Assembly: GCF_010183535.1 (NCBI RefSeq)
Contig: NC_071333.1
Coordinates: 7,810,587-7,874,586, forward strand
Reading direction: 5' to 3'
Source of the DNA: Caenorhabditis remanei
Taxonomy: Eukaryota; Nematoda; Chromadorea; Rhabditida; Rhabditidae
Length of the DNA: 64,000 bases
The notes beneath the pieces are model-generated. The model ran no database searches, was not told the origin of the DNA, and worked only from the letters and a program-made list of their open reading frames with translations. Within the stretch, counting starts at the first letter, position 1, and each line of letters opens with the position of its first letter. The position numbers and the translations under genes are program-made. Shown piece by piece: positions 47,865 to 59,357 of this stretch.

Positions 47865-50800
47865 TTACGAGTTCAAGATGCTATCTCGAAGAGTATTTGA
47901 AATGCACCATCCCTTGTTCCGATCTTCGACTCGATTAATGCAAATTTCATCCCAAGCACATCCAGACTGAAAAGAAGAAAAACGATGAACAAGGAAATGG
48001 ATAACTTAGAATATGTTAAACAGATTTCTCCTTCCAGAAAACATGTTTTTTTCGTGGAAGTGAACGTGAATATTTGTTCAATAGAATTTGGGAGAACCAC
48101 TTAAAAATTATGAATCTTCTCTGAAATAAGTACGTTTTTACTTTCTGGATTTTCTTTTTTCCTGAGAATCCGATTTATATCTATTCTGTTATTATGAACT
48201 TGCAAAATATTTCTTTTTTTCTCTGACCTTTATCTCATCCGGGTTACAGCTGACGATTCGCATAAATTCAGCCTCCGAATGGGACATCTGCTCAAAGTGA
48301 GGTCCTGCCAACGGATGTCCGTGTGGTGTTAGTGTTCGAACATCAGTTCCTTGGTTGACACCTCGTGCTGAAAACTACTACATGTCAAGCGTACTTATAG
48401 CACAAACTAGATTTCTAAACCAAGGTTTTGAGAGACAAGTAAACAAGCTTTAGATATTCACTGCATATGCATGTCTCGAACTATTTTTTTTTCAAAAAGT
48501 CTAGTCTCGTTTCAGTTATTGAGTAAAAGAAATCAGAATACATTTTCAACAGCATGAGTTATTTTTACATCTGAACTTTCTTCAGCTCTACTATTAAAGA
48601 CCCCTAATTCTATTCAGAACATAGTAAATTAGTATATATTGTTGGCAAACACTTTTTTTGTAAGAATCATGATATTCAACAACAATAACGTGTTACTATG
48701 CAGCAATAAGGTTTCTAACAAAATCGTCATCAATTCAGCCTTATAATGTCATATGAACAAATGTTCCTCAATAAATCTATTATTTGTTATTAGTATTCTC
48801 TTGGAAGAGATGTTATTCAACAAGCTTCCTAATCGTTTTACCTTTCAAGCATTTTTTGTGTTCAAGCAATTAGATATTGTACTCACTCATTTTGTCGGTT
48901 TTGAATTCAAACAACTCTCTTGACTCAAAATCATAATCTCCAGTGTAGAGTCGTGGAATAATTTGTACCGAATATCGCACACCTTCTTGCAAATTTTTGA
49001 TCAGTACCGTAGTCTGAAAACATTTTTCACTTAGTCACATTTTTCACTGAAATTTTTCTTTTGCCATACATTTTTTGAATCCTCAATTTCAATCTTTTGC
49101 CATTGTTCCGGAGTGAGATCTTTGCGATTTGTATATAGAATAGTAGCACCTAGAAACAATGAGAATATATATGTAGAAAAACCGGAGGTTTTGTAAAAAA
49201 GAAGCACATGTACATATCCATTAAATCATTGGACAAAGCCGTTGTCGTACAAAACATGTAATGGAAAGTGGGATTTGTGTTTTCTTCTTTTTACTTAGAA
49301 AGGGACCTCTCATTTTACAGAGCCCGTTTCTCATCCCCTCAGAACTCATTTTGCCTTTTTCCTCACCAATGACACTGTCCAATATGCTTTTTGGAAATGT
49401 CCAACGTATTTCTACTTCTCCTGGAGCTACATTGCGATATGCTAGCGAATTCCCTTCAAATTCCTCTTCATCGGTATTATCTGCGTTTAGAGTGAGTTTA
49501 ATTATACCTTTTATGTTATCAGTAATTTCGAAAAAAAAGAAAATCAGAAAAGCAGTAAAGGACAAAAACAAACTGGGGGTGGTGAGGTAGATCAAAAAAA
49601 ATTATAAGAGACGAACTGATTAGTCCATAAGCTGTTGAAAATAAGTGTTAGTAAAATTTGCACCATTTGAAACCATATGTTGTCATTTCTGATATTCACA
49701 TAGAGTTAGTCATCAAACGGGTTAAAATCAGCATTCGGGTTAGCGTTCGACCAATCTGTAAAGTACGGAATCAGAACAGGAAACACTTTGCTAATTGAAG
49801 GAAAGAAAAACTCAAGAAGTTTTTTTTCGCAAGGCAGATGAAAAAGTAAGTGTGAAGAGAGCTCAAATGGGAACACTAGTCTGGAAGTTGAAGAGGAACG
49901 CGTCATGCTTCTTACATCCTCTTTTACAAAATTCAATTTTTGATCTTAAACTCTTCCTTCCTTTTCAGTTACAAGTTTTCTTGTATCACTCTCAGCTTTT
50001 TTGTTCTGCACCAAATGTTCTGCTCAACTTTTATTTTTTTCAATGAATCATGTTTTCTCACACGCACACATAATTTGGGATTTAGTTCACACATTTGCTC
50101 ACCAATTGTCTTGAATCTATAAACTGATGGGGCTCGGATGACAGATCCATCTGTATTGCGTACGTTCACTCTGACAAAATAGACGGTTGAGCTCTTGAGG
50201 TCTTCCAGTGAAAGGTGTGATTCTTTGTTGTTCAGACGAACTAACTTCCATTGAGAATCAGGAAGGTCCTGTAAACAATTTCTATGAATATTTTGTGTTG
50301 TGGACAAGATTCATATTTTGGACGTTCAGAATAGACATATTTTCTCTGACACATTCCAAAACTTGTCTTTAGCATTTTTAATCTTTCATCAATTTTTTGA
50401 ATGCTTAGACTGCTTATCATTCAACTAAAGTTCTTATAGCTCAACTTCAAATTTTCTACACATTTCTAAAATTTGAATAAGCAAACCCCTTTGTTAATGT
50501 TTTGTAAAAAAGTTCTTCATAACTTCTCATAATTCGTGAATCATTCTCGTTTTATTTATCTGATCAACGAGTTATCACACTCTTCCGACTTTTGACTAAA
50601 GAAAAACAGAGCCTCTTCGGCGACAAGTTAAGTTGGGAGGGAAAGAAGTAAAATTAATTTTTTGCTGTGTTGTGTTTTTCTATTTCATTGCCCCCTCCCT
50701 CGATCTCATCAATCTAAAATTGTTTTCCAACAAAAGTTTTTTCGTTCGTTCATTCGAATTTTTTCCAGCATATATCTTCTTTTGTTCTTTTTTCTTCATT

Positions 50801-53800
50801 TCTCCGTTTTTTCCCGCTCGTTCTTCTAATTATTAAGCACTAATTAGCATGTAGGTAAATTGCTGTTTTGGGTTGGTGTTCCTTTTAAAAACTTAACTCT
50901 AGACTTGTTTTCAAGATCGGAAGGTTTTAAGAATGATTTTTGAATCGAAAGGAAAAGGGAACGCATTAATTCTTATCGAGGATTAGATTAGCAACGAAAA
51001 AATCTGGTATGTTTAATGTCTGCTACATCGTGTTCAATTCAGGATTAGCAACATCAATATTCAAAGAGTTCTTTTCTGCCTCTCTATTTATTCTTGCCTT
51101 TTTTGCCCCCTCCTTATAAACCATTCTTACGACATCTCGCTTTTCCCCATTGTACTTTTTTCTAAATAAAAGAACTGGTAGCAATATTGTTCGTCCTTAG
51201 TATATTTACATATAAATTGAGTCTCACCTTATCTTGACTCAAGTAAACATCATAACCAGCCACGTTTTCTGGACGAATATGAGGTTCAAGCATCCATTGC
51301 AATTTGACCGAATTCACGTCGTGAGAGTAGATAACGTCAACTTTGTGGATTGGATTGGTTTCAACTAAAAAATTTAGTATGATTGAAAACATTTATAAGT
51401 GGCAGTTGCAATCTATAAACTAGTGTTATAGGTTTTATTCCACAGTGAGAATTTGGAAACTCAACATTTTCTTGATTTCTTCTCTATGTGACCTTTCAAT
51501 TCGAAGAATCACATATATCTTATCTTCTTCAGGATATAATAACGTTCTTCCTATTAGCAAGTTCAGAAGAAGATTTTCGCCGTTTGCCAGATGTTTTTTG
51601 TTTTTTGCTCTCGAACAAAACAAAAAACTGGGAGAGAAAGGGCAATGTGCTGACAGCTAAATACTTTACATTTTCACATACATACTGGTGAAAATGCAGA
51701 TTTTGGAAGAATCGAGAGCGCTCTTTCTTTTTGCCTTCATGAATGTTTTTCGTTTAGTTCACTTTTTCCTCTCTTGTCCTCACCTCGTGGTGTTCGAAAA
51801 CGGAATTGGCCGCTCTCGGTAACGATGTTATTGGCAAGCACTGTTTTGATGCGTAGCAGATATTCAGTGTTGCTGAAAAGTTGGCAGTGTATAATCCTTG
51901 ACCTCAAAATTATTATTTTTGTTTCCTAGTTTTCTAGTCACATGAAACTATAATTATCTTTCCATCTAATGCTATTGTTGCTTATGAATTTTTAACTCGT
52001 CCTTTTATTCCATTTCTTTTTTTTTTTCGTTTTGCTTTCTCTTTTCTATCTACCATTCACTTTTCATATCCCGTGTCATACTTCTCTATTCACTCCGATT
52101 TTTTGCATATCAAATAGCGGGGGTAGTTTTTCTTTCGAACAGAAGATTTTTTTAATTAAAGGGATGGATTGGTGGGTAAAAAAGAGAAGGGTGTGCCACT
52201 CGGCCCATCTCAACATTTTCCACGTTTTTCGTGTGTTTCTTTTCCATCGGCACGTCTTTGTCTCTTCCAGCAAAATCAGTTATTGTTGGTCAGTGTGTTT
52301 TCTTGAAAAAGTATTCCTAGGGTAATGGGCCCAAAAAAAGAAGTAAGTGCTGATGAAAATTCAATAGCGGGTCCTAGTCAAACCTTTTCAAATGGTGCAG
52401 AGCTGCCGACGAGGATGCACCATGGAATTGAATCTTCTGCCAGTATCGGTTGTTTCCCATTTCAGCATACTCCACGTTATACGCTGAAAAAGGAACGAAC
52501 GACGTAGATATATTCTAGGATGAAAACATAGGTGTTATAGAAGATAGACACGAAAACCTTCATGTAGGATAATATTATGTTTTTTTTCTTGAGTGACTCA
52601 CAAGCAATTCTGTTTTGCATTGTTGACGGTACTTCCCAGGTCAAATTGACTATTCCTTGTGTCGGAGTGCGGAAATGAGAGCTGATGATGAGGTTTCCAA
52701 TCTCGAAGTAGTCATCATCTGTAACTTTTTTACGTAACTGTTTCCTATAGTTCCTTGTTTTTTTTTCTTTGATTTGGAAAGCTGAATTACAAATTTTCAG
52801 TTAGGCTTTTGATAGTTGAGTATCGAAAATCAAAAGATTCGTTGCACTTCCGGTCTCTCGAGAAAATATTTTGGTTCGCAGAAAACTTGCACTTGTAACC
52901 ATAATCTTAATCAAGATTTAGGATTAGTTTCTATAATTGAGAAAATTTTCTGATCGCTCAGTGTGCACTTTCTCTGAACACCAGCTACCCTGGATTTCTA
53001 TTTTCTCGGTATACTCTGTTTGCTCCACGTTTTTGTCTCTGTGACCTGAGACGTTTATAATGTCTGACGTGTCTTGGTTATTTTTCAAGGAAAAATAGAC
53101 ATGAGAATCATCAAGCGAACTATATAGGCTCATCTGTGTTTAAATCGTCTGCGTATTTGTTTGATCCGAAAAATGCGGTCTGTCACTTCCCCTTTATCTC
53201 TTGTGTTCCTTTTCGTACTCCCATTAGACATCGGATGAGTTATGTTCAACACTTAAAACACTACCTCTTGGCATAGTAATCTCGACAATGGAGGCGGTGC
53301 CAGAGATGGCATCTTGGCTTGTGGCACTTCGGATTGTCATTTCATATTTCTCTCCAGCGATCATCTTGCCAAGTGTAAAACTTGTTGCAGCAGTTTTGAT
53401 CTGTAAAGAAATTTTTTCTATTCTGTCAGTATTAAATGTAGTTTTGTAGCATTTCTTTCTACTTTTCCTGGTGCCATGTAGATCAAACACATAGTAATCA
53501 TGATTCAATTTCAATTTACCTGCTGATTTTGAAGAGTACTACCGGATGCAGTAGTCAGTTGTTTCACATTGACCAAGTAGTAGATATCTGAAAGCAGAAA
53601 ACATTTTGAATTTTGCAATTATAAACTTCAAAATGCATCTTCAAGCGTGCTTACAAAACTCCAAATTCATTTTTTGTAACCATATTCACTTTTTCTTTCT
53701 ATTCTCACTTGAAACTTGTAGTTTTAGCACATTTCTTTTTATTTTTTTCCTATATATCAAAAAACGTACATCGAGAGCGGGCATAGCCATTAATTGGACA

Positions 53801-56800
53801 GGACCCTCTCTTCTTTTATTTCTGACTTTTGTTTAATTTTCTGTTGCTGAAATTGCAGTACTCTGAACTAGAGTTAGCTATCGTCACTCTATACCCAATT
53901 ATGCGATCGTTTCAGTGCATCTCTAATATCACTCCGAGAAACATTATCCAATTTTGCTGCGGTCCCTCTTTTTTTTACTCTTTTCGTTTTTTCGCCACAT
54001 TCAGCTTTCCGCTTTTTGAATTATTCAAAACCATCCATCTTACCCCCCACACACATTTCCTATCCGTTCTTTCTTGCAAGTTTCACATTACGAGAGTTCC
54101 CAAAATAGAGTTACTTCATCTACAAAATCAGAATATTACTTTTTAGAATAATGTGTTTCCTGGGAACTTGGGATAGAAACCAATAAAGTCCTGTCCAATT
54201 TTTTTCGGACCTGCCAATCTAATCAGATGTAGGAAGTAAACAAAGTTTCCGAGAACTAATTTCTAGTTCCCAGTTTTCATCGCCTTAAATGTTCAGTATT
54301 TTATCTAAATTTTCTGCTGAACATAAAACTTCAATCCTTTTTGTTCAAGAAACAAACAACGATATACACCTTAAAACCTTAAACAGATGTCATTTTTGTT
54401 CTTTTCTGTTTTTTTTTTTGTGAACACAGGTAATGTGAGCTGTGTTCTTCATCATCGAGAACCCTCACTTTCTACTTTCATCTCTATATCTTCCTCGTCA
54501 AAAGTGTTTTTTTTGTATGTCTTAGGCACTTGGGCTTCTTTTTTGTAGTGTCATTCTACATTCAGTCGACACAGTTTTCTTAGAAAAAATCTCGACCACA
54601 TCCATCTGTCGTTTTTGCCTCTTTTTTGGCTGTGCTTTTTTGCGTACTCTTCCTCTACTGGCTATTTCAAGTATTTTCCAGTGGACGAGTGACGAGACCG
54701 GAACTATTTCCTAGTTAAGAGCTACCTTATATTCAGATACTCTAGAACTAGTAAACACAAAATTTTCCGTTCTTTTTTTGCTTATTGATTCTTTCACTTC
54801 TAATTTCTTGCCCTTGCTATTTTGGTTAAAAATGAAATACGATATTTTGGCATCATATCAGTTCAGTGACAAATTAACTTCTAGGAACTCAAATATCCGG
54901 TCTGATAGTTATTATACGACTCTCAGAATATAAAATTGTCATTTTTCTGATGTCCTAAAAATAAGAAGAAGAATTCAGTTTGAGTTCTTACCTTGTCTTC
55001 CTGGCATTGCAGGCTGCCACTTGAGTTGTACTGTAGTAGGATTCATAATGTTAGCGGTGAAGTGGAGTGGTGGCACAAGTGCTCCTGGAGCATGAACTAG
55101 CGGTGATGCGGGAGCTTGAGGTGGTTGAGCATGTGCTTGAACTGGTTGAGGATGTTGGGGATGGTGAGAAGTATGGTGCTGGGCATGGTGCTGGTTTTGT
55201 TGCGGAGCATGATGCTGACCATGCTCATGAGCATGCTGATGAGAGTGATGCGCGTGGTGGTTAGGGCTCGGTGCTGCTGGAGCAGCTGGTGGAACTGGAC
55301 GCAGTGGGGCAGATCGCACGCTCTGAAATGTTTCTAGAATATTTACGTATTTGATATCATCCTATAATCGATTTGTATTTTGGAGTGGCAAATACCGAAA
55401 TCCTCCCAGTTACTCATGGTTCACACGTTCAAGTAATAGAGTGCCCGTAAGTAGAATTTTTTGGCTTCATTCCACTTTTCTACCCAACCAACTACGTCAA
55501 TCTTTTCATCGCGACCAATTCCTATAAATATTTCATAGTGTCTATAAGAATGATATGTTCCTTAATTCTTCTACGAATAGTTTTTTTGTTCTATTCATCT
55601 CAGTTCACTCGTACATCTTCATTCCTCATTCAAATATTCTTTTGCTCAAATTCACAACGTTCTCTCTTCTTCTTTTTCTGTTGTTCCGTGGAACAACTGT
55701 TGTTGTTGAGTGTCACTCGTTTTGCAGAACAAATTATCGTTTTGACAAAAGATAGAATGTAGAGGGATACGGTAGTTTTTGGGCTTTTGATTATAGAATA
55801 CGAATGCTTTGTTTTGATTCAAAACGGAAAGAAAAACACACGTCGGTGTGGTTTTTGACAAATTGCAGAACTATTTATTATAGGAGGCACTCCAATTTTT
55901 TGAATTTCTTTCGTTTCTTTCGTTCTCGTTTTCAAATTTTTTTTTTCTCAATGGGCGGTCCTTAGACAAATTTGATGGAAAGAATAAGTAATCGCACCAC
56001 ACCTCAATCTCAACTGAATTTTTCACCAAATATGAGAACGGCTCTCAACGGAAAAATGAAAAGGAGAAGTTTTCACTTTTTACCAAAAAAGCGCCAACCC
56101 TACGGAATATGATCTTATTCTGAAAGCAGGAAGTGAACATCCTGTTGACGTTTTGAGTAGAGAAGAGAAAAAGTTTCTTCCAAAAAAGAGAGTTAGAAGA
56201 GAAAAAAGGAAGAAAAAGGGCCCTCCTAAAACTTCAATGTCTACTGGAATCACTTTTTGAATTTAAAATTGAGATGGCAAAAGGAAATGTGTTTGGACCT
56301 TTGTCTCAAGACCACTTTTTATTGTTTTCTTTTTAGAATTTCTGGTGTTGCCCGGGGATAATGCATTTGGACAAAATTAGTCGTTGGCAAATGTTATATC
56401 TGTTTTGTTGCTAAAAGAAAATTTTGCTAGCTGCCACATTCCTCGTGATAAAAAATGAAGTTTTTTGGTTTAAAAAGTATAGAAAAGTGGTAGTAAGTCT
56501 TTCATGGTCAGAGTTCACTCTCACGTTTGGCCCATTACTTATTCTTTTGTGAATATTACTATTATTCTATTCACCATACTACTCTTTTACCCTTTCGTTT
56601 TTATTACACCGAACTGACCTTTCTAGCTGCATCTACAATTATTTCTTTTGTCCAATCCTCTACGATTTGAGCTCCTCGTTCTGTTTTTATCTGAAATTTT
56701 GATGAGGTTTTCTTTATTTCCTAATAGTGTGTATGTATGTTCTACCTGAATGTGGACGTTTTCCCCGTCGTTATACGTGCCTAATGGAATCCGTACATTT

Positions 56801-57386
56801 GACTCGACTGTTTTGATGTACTTCCAAGCCGCTTGGTCGGATCCGGACTTGTGGCGGATGGTGTACATTGTGTCTGAAAGACCTTGTTTGTCTTCGGTCA
56901 CTAGATATTTACTCTTTCAAATAATGCTGAATTGTTCAAAATTTTTGCTTATCATCGTTTGATGATAAAATGGAAGAGAAATCAATTTTCTAGAGAATGT
57001 TAATCAAGGAAATAGTCAATTTAATTTCAGAGTTCTGTCATTGTCTAGATGAACACATAGTACTTCGTGATTCATCAGAATCAGAACATGAACAGCGGAT
57101 ATATGAAACATGGAATATTTATAAGTCGGCTCTGCATTTTTGGTATTTTGATCGCAATTCTGAGATTTTCTAACACTTTTTGTTGGTCTCAATATTTTTC
57201 TCGCATTTTTCTCAAACTCAATGTTTATATTTTGTTTCACTCACTCTGAGGTTGTGATCCAGCTTGCCACTCAACATAGATAATGTCCAACTCAGGTACA
57301 ACCCGTGCTCTCGGATCCTTGACCACAGGTACCGGTTGAGATACAGTAAGATACAAACATATCGCAGAAAATAGTAAGAGTTTCAT
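47865..57386 (-). CDS. Secreted protein with five fibronectin type III domains and His-rich insert
   Basis: The signal peptide is MKLLLFSAICLYLTVSQ. Exons of the long form are 57386-57245, 56873-56746, 56690-56619, 55322-54992, 53587-53520, 53400-53265, 52718-52602, 52483-52384, 51872-51784, 51364-51228, 50268-50103, 49480-49367, 49149-49070, 49013-48887, 48367-48228 and 47966-47865, giving 682 residues. Five FN3 domains are marked by the B-strand Trp (IIYVEW, VQLKW, VNLTW, VKLQW, VEIRW); in repeats 2-5 the F-strand Tyr is also clear (YEMTIR, YLLRIK, YFVRVN, YSVQII). A His/Pro/Gln-rich linker (about 135-178) separates FN3-1 and FN3-2. The C-terminus after FN3-5 has four cysteines (VSCNPDEIK, SGCAWDEIC, KGWC). 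An alternative last exon 49755-49706 gives a 511-residue form ending NPNADFNPFDD. I do not recognise an orthologous family; an adhesive or matrix role is inference. Several introns are 1 kb or longer, unlike its neighbours. Confidence 0.83.
49706..49755 (-). CDS. Alternative terminal exon of the FN3 gene
   Basis: This exon follows a TTTACAG acceptor at 49756-49758. It begins in the same phase as the next exon (49480-49367), so the donor at 50103 can join to either. It adds WSNANPNADFNPFDD and a stop, ending the protein after FN3-4 without FN3-5 and the cysteine-rich tail. Confidence 0.55.
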
Positions 57387-59357
57387 GGAAGCAATCGGTG
57401 CGAAGTAGTTTGAGTGCGGGAGCAACAAGAGACGAAGGTAGTAATGGAAGTGCGACAAGGGCAAACACGAGCCGCCCTGGTCAACGTTATCTCAAAATGA
57501 TACATTGCAATACGCAACTGGCCATTCAAAATGTAATATCTGAGAGTTTGTGAAGGATAAGTGTCACTCTTCTCAGGACAATTTACAGCGCATTTCAAAC
57601 TTTGAAATTGAGAAATAGAACACAAATTATAGAGGAAATGAGAGAAATTTTAAAGTTTCATCTTTCTTGATTGTGTTCGTGATTTGCTTATCAAAGTTTG
57701 AAGTTACACAATCGAATGAAAGGTTGTGAGGTATCAATGTGGCGTAAGAATCAGAACCAAACCTGCCATCGAAATTGACGATTGATCAAGAATCACAACT
57801 TGAAGACGAAACATGTTGAAAATATGGAACTGTTCAAAACACATAACATACAAAAGGAATCAGGTGTAATTATTCGTTTCAGAATATCAATGAGAAGTAC
57901 AAGTCCATTTTTCTTTCAATTTCTGTTCAAAACTATTTCGTTTTAATTTTTACCGGTCATCAGAGACTCGTACTTATATTGCCCTGAAATTCTGAGAACA
58001 CTTAGATACTTTACTTCCAATCCTGTTTTAAAGCTTGACATTTGATAGAGCGGACACAAAATTAGGAACAGGAAACAACAAATAACAGAAAGGACACCCC
58101 GAGCATCCTTAACTTTTTTCGTCATTTGTCTTCGGTTTAATTTATCTTTCCCGCGGACATGTGTTTTCATTTTTCTGAAAACATTCTAATTTTTCAAGAT
58201 CTTTGACACCACGTTAGTTCGAGTTTTTTTTGGATTGGGCACATGAAAGTTTTCCGAGAAAATTGTCGGTTGAGTTCCTTGTTGGATTACTTATAGGAAA
58301 CTAACTTTTTTTTGAATTTCTGAAAACGAAAACCTATTTTATGGCTCTTTTCGCGCTGATTAAAAATGGGCGCTTGTCGGCTTTATATGATAACTATTTT
58401 AGTTCTCCTAGCATCTAGACTTTCATTGGTTTTCTGACCCAGATTTTTCTCTATTCAGAAACTTATATACGTAGATACAGCTTCCTAATTTCCTGTTTGA
58501 CACTCCATTGTCTATATATACGTATATGTATATATAATTAGTAATTTTTCGCAACATTTTCGTTGGCTCCGTCGTCATCGCTTATGAGTGATAACTCGGA
58601 TAATGACTTCATTTCAGTTTTATTGGTAAACATCCTTATTTGTTTTTAATTAATTATCAAAACATTACAAGACAATTCTGGCGCTTAGACGTTACTTATG
58701 GTATCAATCATTTTCTGAAAATTCAGGATGATAGTTTTTCACATTATGAGCGTTTGGTTACATCCGAATAGATTTGAAGAAATGAACTCTAGACCCTGCT
58801 GTGAGAATACATCCCTCACACAAATTATCATGATGACCGGAAATTAAAAGTCTCTAGTTGGAGTCTTGTAGACTGTGTCATATCATCCCACGGATTGTCG
58901 GAAACGTAGTACAAAAAACTACGCAACTAATACTTTACAAAAGCTACGGTTTTGTCTGATGAATTTTTTTTCCTATTTTGAAGAAGCCTGCCAAATATTT
59001 TTCAATCACATTCAGATCTCACTACCGTATCATCCAAAAATGAGTAATAGCTGAAAACCAAACTAGTCGCCTCGATATCAATTGAGCCGTTTTATTATTT
59101 ACACCTCTATGACAACTACATCTTCTTCAAGTAAAAAAATAATAACGCAATATTGTATGTCTGTTGAAAGTGGTAGTTTGTGTTGAGGAGCCGGTACCCA
59201 GTCACGTCGTCTGTCTTAGTGGCCGGTTCAGTTTTCTCATTTCCGGACAGTCATCGGCCAAGACACCTCATATCTCCTTCCTTGTCACTGTTTTGTTTTT
59301 TTTTATACTGCAATTAAATATTACTACTCCAATTAATATACCTATTATATTTAGAAA
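57387..59357. promoter_or_regulatory. Divergent intergenic region between the FN3 gene and the GPCR
   Basis: About 2 kb. It contains two minus-strand stretches that look partly coding (57943-58170 and about 57500-57610), discussed as findings, and a TA-rich imperfect palindrome near 58512-58540. Both flanking promoters should lie here. The acceptor TATTTAG ending at 59354 immediately precedes the GPCR start. Confidence 0.4.
57943..58170 (-). CDS. Tentative single-pass membrane microprotein or first exon
   Basis: An ORF of 75 residues begins with ATG just after TTTTCAG and AAAA, the usual context of a nematode start. It has a basic N-terminus (MKTHVRGKDKLNRRQMTKK), one hydrophobic segment (VLSVICCFLFLILCPLY), then a polar tail. 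It may instead be an upstream exon of a transcript reaching the FN3 gene, but I could not find a phase-consistent join. I do not recognise the family. Confidence 0.22.
   Translation of the reverse strand: MKTHVRGKDKLNRRQMTKKVKDARGVLSVICCFLFLILCPLYQMSSFKTGLEVKYLSVLRISGQYKYESLMTGKN

Noticed and set aside
52325..52507. Plus-strand ORF near 52.4 kb
   Set aside because: It is the antisense shadow of FN3 exon 52483-52384.
58512..58540. TA-rich imperfect palindrome considered as a transposon end or RNA hairpin
   Set aside because: It is simple TA/TG-rich sequence with no matching partner end or target-site duplication visible.
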